This document shows, piece after piece, positions 59,071-64,000 of a stretch of 64,000 bases of DNA; position 1 is the first letter of the stretch; each line of letters begins with the position of its first letter. The translations under genes and the position numbers were made by a program. This DNA is from Mycolicibacterium porcinum (GTDB taxonomy: Bacteria; Actinomycetota; Actinomycetes; Mycobacteriales; Mycobacteriaceae), in NCBI GenBank assembly GCA_002086835.1, contig MVIG01000003.1, positions 1 through 64,000 on the forward strand, given 5' to 3'. The notes under the pieces are model-generated. The model made no database searches, had not been told where the DNA came from, and worked only from the letters and a program-made list of their open reading frames with translations.

Positions 59071-59904
59071 TCAGGACGGCGCACCGACCACCGAAAGCAG
59101 CTGCAGCTTCTCGTAGCTCTCGCTACCCGGCGCCGCGGTGTAGACCAACAGCGAGTGTGACTGCTCGGGATCGAGCAGGATCTGGCAGTTGAGTTCGAGA
59201 CTGCCGACCTCGGGATGCTGATACCGCTTGACGTCTCGCGGCCTGATGCCGACCTCGTGCTGATCCCACAGGACCCTGAACTCCTCGCTTTCGGAGGCGA
59301 GCAGTTCGGCGAATCGAGCGGCCTTGGACCCCGCTCCACGCAGCGCGAGCACTCCTCGAAGCCCGGAAACGTACATCCGCGAATAGAATTCGTGATCCTC
59401 ACGCGGATAGAGGCCCCGCACCGATGGGTCGGTGAACCAGCGATACCCGATGCTGCGCGATGCCCCGGTATACCGGCGCAGGTCGCCGACCAGGGCGACA
59501 CCGAGCGGGGTCTGCCGCAGGGTCTCCCCCAACTCGGTGACGATCTCAGCTGGGGTATCGGTCAGCCGGTCGAAGATTCGCAACATACCGGGGCTGATGT
59601 GATCACTGCTCGACCCACGCACCGGCGGTTGATGTCCGGCGAGCCGGAAGAGGTGGTCACGCTCGTCAAGGGACAGATGCAACCCCTGCGCGATCGAGGC
59701 GATCATCTGCTCCGAGGGCTGCGGCCCGCGCTCCTGCTCCAGCCGCGAGTAGTAGTCGGTCGACATGTGGCACAGCGCGGCGACTTCCTCGCGGCGCAGC
59801 CCCTGCGTACGGCGGCGCTGCCCCCGCGGGAGCCCGACATCCTCGGGCTGCAACGCGCCCCGACGGCGAACGAGAAATTCCGCCAAGCCGACTCGATCGA
59901 TCAT
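59071..59904 (-). CDS. XRE/MmyB-type regulator
   Basis: A 277-residue regulator with an N-terminal XRE helix-turn-helix ([21 protein letters not shown]) followed by a MmyB-like ligand-binding PAS-fold domain (about 105-270, ending [23 protein letters not shown]). I chose the ATG at 59904 after GGGAGAAG. It is divergent from an SDR gene, the standard layout for this family, in which the regulator represses or activates its neighbour. CCACGG...CCGTGG arms lie in the gap (59937-59957). Confidence 0.87.
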   Translation of the reverse strand: MIDRVGLAEFLVRRRGALQPEDVGLPRGQRRRTQGLRREEVAALCHMSTDYYSRLEQERGPQPSEQMIASIAQGLHLSLDERDHLFRLAGHQPPVRGSSSDHISPGMLRIFDRLTDTPAEIVTELGETLRQTPLGVALVGDLRRYTGASRSIGYRWFTDPSVRGLYPREDHEFYSRMYVSGLRGVLALRGAGSKAARFAELLASESEEFRVLWDQHEVGIRPRDVKRYQHPEVGSLELNCQILLDPEQSHSLLVYTAAPGSESYEKLQLLSVVGAPS

Positions 59905-59936
59905 GCATCCATCTTCTCCCGGGCCGGATCGCTCAG

Positions 59937-59957
59937 CCACGGATCGTCAGACCGTGG
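59937..59957. promoter_or_regulatory. Inverted repeat in the MmyB/SDR divergent promoter
   Basis: CCACGG and CCGTGG flank a 9-bp spacer. The site is midway between the two start codons and could bind the adjacent MmyB-type regulator. Confidence 0.4.
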
Positions 59958-59990
59958 ATACCGCGGCGTGCGGTGGGCAGTCTGGAGCGC

Positions 59991-60938
59991 ATGCCACATC
60001 ATGACGACATCACGATCGAGGACCTGGCCGGGAAACGTGCGGTGGTGACCGGCGCGAGCGACGGCATCGGTCTGGGCATCGCGACGAGACTCGCCGCCGC
60101 CGGCGCCGACGTGGTCATGCCGGTCCGCAATCCACGCAAGGGTGAGGCGGCCGTCGCCACGATCCGCGAACAGCATCCGCACGCGAAGCTGACGCTGGAG
60201 GAGCTCGACCTGTCCTCACTCGCCTCGGTGACCGCGCTCGGTCAGAGACTCTGCGCCGAGGGCGCCCCGATCCACCTGCTGGTCAACAATGCCGGGGTGA
60301 TGGCCCCACCCGACCGGCAGACCACCGCCGATGGGTTCGAGCTGCAGTTCGGCACGAACCACCTGGGTCACTTCGCGCTCACCGCCCTCCTTCTGCCACT
60401 GCTCAAAGCCGGACGTGCCCGGGTGACGTCTCAGACCAGCGTCGCCGCCCGCAGCGGCGCCATCAACTGGGACGACGTGAACTGGGAGCACTCCTACGAC
60501 GGCATGGCCGCCTACCGGCAGTCCAAGATCGCCGTCGGACTGTTCGGCCTTGAGCTCAGGCGGCGCAGTGCGGCCGCGGGATGGGGCATCACCAGCAACA
60601 TCTCCCACCCCGGCGTCGCCCCCACGAGCCTGCTGGCGGCGCGTCCCGAGGTCGGACGGGCCAAGGACACCCTCGGGGTGCGGCTGATCCGGTGGTTCTC
60701 GGCGCGCGGCCTCATCGTGGGGACGGTGGACAGCGCGACACTGCCCGCGCTGGTGGCGGTGACATCGGGCCCAGCTGGCGACGGCAAGTTCTACGGACCC
60801 CAGTGGCCGGGCCACGTCGGCGGGCCTCCCGGTGAACAGAGCCTCTGGAAACCACTGCGCGACAACGAGAACGCGGCACGCCTGTGGACCGTATCGGAGG
60901 AACTCACGGGGATCACTTTCGCGAGCGCGACTCCGTAG
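59991..60938 (+). CDS. SDR-family oxidoreductase
   Basis: A 315-residue SDR of the retinol-dehydrogenase-like group: [40 protein letters not shown], a catalytic Ser in TSQTSVAAR and YRQSK. It has an extra C-terminal segment ([15 protein letters not shown]). An Arg in MPVRNPRK suggests NADP(H). The substrate is unknown. It is controlled, by inference, by the divergent MmyB-type regulator, and overlaps the next such regulator by 26 bp. Confidence 0.87.
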   Translation: MPHHDDITIEDLAGKRAVVTGASDGIGLGIATRLAAAGADVVMPVRNPRKGEAAVATIREQHPHAKLTLEELDLSSLASVTALGQRLCAEGAPIHLLVNNAGVMAPPDRQTTADGFELQFGTNHLGHFALTALLLPLLKAGRARVTSQTSVAARSGAINWDDVNWEHSYDGMAAYRQSKIAVGLFGLELRRRSAAAGWGITSNISHPGVAPTSLLAARPEVGRAKDTLGVRLIRWFSARGLIVGTVDSATLPALVAVTSGPAGDGKFYGPQWPGHVGGPPGEQSLWKPLRDNENAARLWTVSEELTGITFASATP

Positions 60939-61785
60939 AGCTGGTCACGCTCCAACTGGACATGATGCTCAACGCTTGTACCGTAGGCGAATTCGGTTCG
61001 GCGGTGTATCCGACGAGCGACAATCCCGGTGCTGCAGCAACTTCGAAAACGTTGTAGGTGAGCGTGAGATCACCGAACTCGGGATGGCAGAACCGCTTGA
61101 TGCCGTGCCGGTGCGTGGTCACATTGTGGGCCGCCCACCGGGTCCGGAACTCGACGCTCTGCGTGGCGAGTTCCCCGACGATCTGCGTGATGGCCGCAGA
61201 ATGCGGATCCCGGGCCGCCTCGGCCTGCAGCAAGCCCACCGCCTCGTCGGCACTGCGCTGCCACTCCGGAAACACTTGCGCTGCAGCAGAATCGAAGAAG
61301 ATGAATCTGGCGAAGTTGGGGCGCCCGATCGCCCTGTCGTACAGCGGTGAATACAACAGCCGGCCCAGCGGGTTCGCGGCCAGGATGTCGAGGTTTCCGT
61401 CGAGGACGATCGCCGGCGAGCCGGCCATACCGTCGATCAACTCCTGAACGCCCTCGGGCAGTTTCTTGACCGCTGACCGCTTGTTCCGCGTGGGTGTGCG
61501 CGTCCCGGCTCCGGCTCGCGCGAGGTCGAAGAAATGGACAGTCTCGTCGTCCGAGAGCTGCAAAGCCCGGCTGATCGCTTGCAGCACCTCGTCGGACACG
61601 CCTGAGACGTTGCCACGCTCGATCTGCGTGTAGTACTCGGTGCTCACCCCGGCGAGCTGTGCAGTCTCCTCGCGCCGCAAGCCGGGGACCCGGCGTCGCG
61701 CTCCAGGGGCGAGCCCGACCTGCTCGGGAGTGATCTTGGCGCGCCGGGTCATCAGGAACTCCCTGATGTCCTTCGCGATGTCCAT
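60913..61785 (-). CDS. XRE/MmyB-type regulator, second copy
   Basis: A 290-residue paralogue of the regulator at 59071 with the same XRE domain ([24 protein letters not shown]) and MmyB-like domain ([22 protein letters not shown]). TAGGGT lies 6 nt before the ATG, so it is probably leaderless, unlike its paralogue. It is divergent from the alpha/beta hydrolase gene. Confidence 0.87.
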   Translation of the reverse strand: MDIAKDIREFLMTRRAKITPEQVGLAPGARRRVPGLRREETAQLAGVSTEYYTQIERGNVSGVSDEVLQAISRALQLSDDETVHFFDLARAGAGTRTPTRNKRSAVKKLPEGVQELIDGMAGSPAIVLDGNLDILAANPLGRLLYSPLYDRAIGRPNFARFIFFDSAAAQVFPEWQRSADEAVGLLQAEAARDPHSAAITQIVGELATQSVEFRTRWAAHNVTTHRHGIKRFCHPEFGDLTLTYNVFEVAAAPGLSLVGYTAEPNSPTVQALSIMSSWSVTSSTESRSRK

Positions 61786-61924
61786 TCCTCAACCCTAGGG
61801 AAAGACCCCGCCTCTGGGGAGAGGTTGCCGGTACCCCCTATAGGCAGCGTCTCCCCAACCCCGGCGGCGGGCTCGTAGCGTCGGGTTACAGACAGATTCA
61901 CCCACGCGAAACGAGGTCATCGAG

Positions 61925-62842
61925 ATGCCCGACAACACCGCAGCACAGGAAGCTTTCGACGGTTTCGTCGAGTTGTGGACCACCGGTACGACGGCGGGGC
62001 GTCGCGCACCCGTGTTGCGCCGCCCCGACGAGGTGGGCCTGCAGTACCAGGACGTGGTATTCCCGTCGATGGACGGTGTGCCGCTGGAGGGCTGGTTCAT
62101 CCCCGCGGATGCCGACCGGCTGATCATTCACAACCACTTTCTGCCCGGCAACCGCTACGGATACCCGGGGCACCTGCCCGAGTTCGGCGGCCTGGGCGGT
62201 TTCGAAGTGAACTTTCTGCCCGAGTACAAGGCGCTGCACGACGCGGGCTACAACATCCTGGCCTACGACATCCGCAACCACGGCATGAGCGGGCAGGGCA
62301 ACGGCGGCATCGCGGGTATCGGGTTGACCGAGTACCGCGACGTCATCGGATCGTTGCGCTACGCCGCAACCCGGCCCGACACCAAGGACATGAAGAAGGT
62401 GCTGCTGTCGGTATGCCTGGGAGCGGACTCCACCGCCGTCGCCTGGTCGAAACACCCCGAGGAGTTCTCCGAGATTCAGGCCATGGTCATGTTGCAGCCC
62501 GTGTCCGGCCGCTACATCGTCGAGGAATTCGTGAAAGGCATCGGGATGGAGGACGGTTACGCCAAGTTCGACAAGGCCGTCCACGAACGCACCGGATTCC
62601 ACCTGGCCGAGCAGTCACCGCTGGAGCACGTGAAGGCCGTGACGGTACCGACGCTGGTCGCCCAGGTCCATGACGACGTCATGACGCGACCGCAGGATGT
62701 GCAGGACATCTTCGACGCGATCCCCGTCGATGAGAAGGCCGTGCACTGGATCACCGGAACCGACCGCCGGTTCGACGGCTACAACTACTTCGGCGTGCAC
62801 CCCGAGGTTCCGATCGAATGGTTCGACAAGCATGTCAAGTGA
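61925..62842 (+). CDS. Alpha/beta hydrolase with a Cys in the nucleophile elbow
   Basis: A 305-residue alpha/beta-hydrolase-fold protein. Oxyanion region IIHNHFLPGNRYGYPGH, then ILAYDIRNHGMSG. The nucleophile elbow reads LLSVCLGADS, so Cys replaces the usual Ser (S-x-C-x-G), as in dienelactone hydrolases. The later acid and His are plausible in AQVHDDVMTRP and FDGYNYFGVHPEVP. No signal peptide. It is paired with the divergent MmyB-type regulator. Substrate is unknown. Confidence 0.83.
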   Translation: MPDNTAAQEAFDGFVELWTTGTTAGRRAPVLRRPDEVGLQYQDVVFPSMDGVPLEGWFIPADADRLIIHNHFLPGNRYGYPGHLPEFGGLGGFEVNFLPEYKALHDAGYNILAYDIRNHGMSGQGNGGIAGIGLTEYRDVIGSLRYAATRPDTKDMKKVLLSVCLGADSTAVAWSKHPEEFSEIQAMVMLQPVSGRYIVEEFVKGIGMEDGYAKFDKAVHERTGFHLAEQSPLEHVKAVTVPTLVAQVHDDVMTRPQDVQDIFDAIPVDEKAVHWITGTDRRFDGYNYFGVHPEVPIEWFDKHVK

Positions 62843-62892
62843 CCGGGGAGCCTGACGTGGGCGGTGGGGCCCAGACACTAACGTGAATACAC

Positions 62893-64000
62893 GTGACTAC
62901 CGCCCACGTCGACGGGCCTGCCGGTCAGACCATTTCGCCGTTCGCCGCGCGCGTTGTGGTCCCGATCAGCATCATCACTGCCGTATTGCATTGCATTGCA
63001 GGCGCATTGGACCAGCACTACTGGTTCGACGAGGTGTACATGCTGTCGATCGGTCGCAGTCATCTCGACTGGGGATCGGCCGATCAACCTCCGTTGACGC
63101 CCGCGCTGGCGGCCCTGGCGGATGCCGTCGCGCCTGGTTCGCTGATCGTGCTGCGGCTGGCCGCTGTACTGGCGACGGCCGGGGCGGTGGTGGTGGCCGG
63201 CCTGATCGCGCGCGAGCTCGGATGTGACCGGCGGGCGCAGGGACTCACGGCCGCCGCTCAGGCAACCATGGCCTGGTCCTCCTTGGTCGGGCATTGGCTG
63301 ACTCCGTACTCGCTCGAGCCCGTCGAGTGGCTGCTGTTGATCTGGCTGTTGGTGCGGTGGGTTCGGGTGCGCGAGGACCGGCTGCTTCTCGCGGCCGGTG
63401 TCGTCGCAGGCATCGCGGCGATGACGAAATTCCAGATCGTGTTGTTGGGCGTCGTGTTGTTCGTGGCGATCGCGGCGGTCGGCCCACGAGCCCTCTTGCG
63501 TCGTCCGCTGTTGTGGGCGGGAATGGCTATCGCCGTAGCCCTGGCCATGCCGACGTTGATCTGGCAGTACCTCAACGGCTGGCCCCAGTTGAAGATGGCT
63601 CCGGTCGTCGCGGGTGAGGCCGAGGCGTTGTACGGCGGCCGGCCGGGCATCGCTGTGCAGCTGATCGTGTTCGCGGGTGTGCTCGGGGTCGGCCTCGGTG
63701 CGTACGGGCTGTGGCTGCTGTTCCGGGTACCGGCACTCCGCGACTACCGGTTCCTCGGGATCAGTTTCGTCGTGCTGTACGTGGTGTTCGTCGCGACCGC
63801 GGGCCGTCCCTATTACATCGTCGGCTTGTACGCGCCGCTGGCTGCGGTCGGTGCGCTGGGCCTGCAATGGCGCCGCGAGGCTGGATCCCGCGGTTCCCGG
63901 TGGCTGGCGTGGCCGGCATACGCGGCAAGCGTTGCACTCGCCGGCATGATGCTGGTCTTCTCGACGACGGCCGTTCTCTCCGACGTACCCGAGAAAATTG
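62893..64000 (+). CDS. GT39/ArnT-like membrane glycosyltransferase (partial)
   Basis: The frame is open from GTG at 62893 to the window end (369 codons). It encodes a multi-pass membrane protein of the GT-C group, with the acidic pair in HYWFDEVYMLSIG and DWGSADQPPLTPALAAL near residues 50-75, as in polyprenyl-phosphate-dependent ArnT/PMT enzymes. At least eight hydrophobic segments follow. TAACGT lies 8 nt before the GTG. A long opposite-strand frame across it is a shadow. The C-terminal soluble domain is outside the window. Confidence 0.87.
   Translation, partial: MTTAHVDGPAGQTISPFAARVVVPISIITAVLHCIAGALDQHYWFDEVYMLSIGRSHLDWGSADQPPLTPALAALADAVAPGSLIVLRLAAVLATAGAVVVAGLIARELGCDRRAQGLTAAAQATMAWSSLVGHWLTPYSLEPVEWLLLIWLLVRWVRVREDRLLLAAGVVAGIAAMTKFQIVLLGVVLFVAIAAVGPRALLRRPLLWAGMAIAVALAMPTLIWQYLNGWPQLKMAPVVAGEAEALYGGRPGIAVQLIVFAGVLGVGLGAYGLWLLFRVPALRDYRFLGISFVVLYVVFVATAGRPYYIVGLYAPLAAVGALGLQWRREAGSRGSRWLAWPAYAASVALAGMMLVFSTTAVLSDVPEKI

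Noticed and set aside
62878..63867. 329-residue minus-strand frame
   Set aside because: Shadow of the membrane glycosyltransferase on the plus strand; Gln/His/Arg-rich, no domain.

Overview
The window reads as chromosomal DNA of a fast-growing mycobacterium (Mycolicibacterium type). It is GC-rich, and long stretches follow the gene order of M. tuberculosis Rv1026 down to Rv0998, seen here in the opposite orientation: ppx2, DUF501, ftsB, eno, lpqU, mazG, mfd, Rv1019-type tetR, tRNA-Gln, glmU, prs, lpqT, rplY, pth, a pks16-type fadD, ispE, ksgA, rpfB, tatD, metS, pabB, rsmI, pmt, arcA, alkB, a DUF5642 lipoprotein and the cAMP-regulated lysine acetyltransferase. Species identity cannot be fixed from the window alone.

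Layout. 1-434 is the tail of a Pro/Ala-rich protein, followed by an intrinsic terminator and an 84-bp tandem repeat array (545-860). 906-5186 carries the eno-ftsB-DUF501-ppx operon and lpqU. 5396-8812 is an efeUOB iron-uptake operon behind two IdeR-like boxes. 8820-17586 holds a secreted serine-hydrolase-like protein, mazG, a secreted protein made of VNVPx repeats, mfd, a secreted hypothetical protein and a second DAP-decarboxylase-like enzyme. 17625-19115 has an ArsR/SRPBCC operon with two palindromic operators and a TetR gene. 19159-25316 is tRNA-Gln, glmU, prs, an arsC-like gene, lpqT, an SDR, rplY and pth.

25321-30863 contains a metallophosphoesterase, a 4Fe-4S oxidoreductase-like gene behind a 26-bp palindrome, small membrane and secreted proteins, and a fatty-acyl-AMP ligase. 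31306-40755 is ispE, a Ser/Thr kinase and asparagine-type permease on the opposite strand between ispE and ksgA, then ksgA, rpfB, tatD, metS and glutamate dehydrogenase. 40859-49478 has an ECF41 sigma operon, pabB, rsmI, pmt, arcA, a SoxR-type regulator and alkB. 49485-55190 holds lipoproteins, a shikimate-dehydrogenase-like gene coupled to the acetyltransferase, and modA with a HTH-Mop regulator. 55333-64000 is accessory: an aldehyde dehydrogenase remnant, an EspC-like gene pair, SDR/hydratase/TetR genes, two MmyB-type regulator/enzyme pairs and a truncated membrane glycosyltransferase.

A recurring feature is a TANNNT -10 element 6 to 8 nt (occasionally 9 to 10) before the start codon, as expected for mycobacterial leaderless mRNAs. 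I count about two dozen genes with it, and it decides several starts. In two divergent pairs (tatD/metS and rsmI/pmt) the two -10 elements share one TA step and the start codons lie exactly 24 bp apart.
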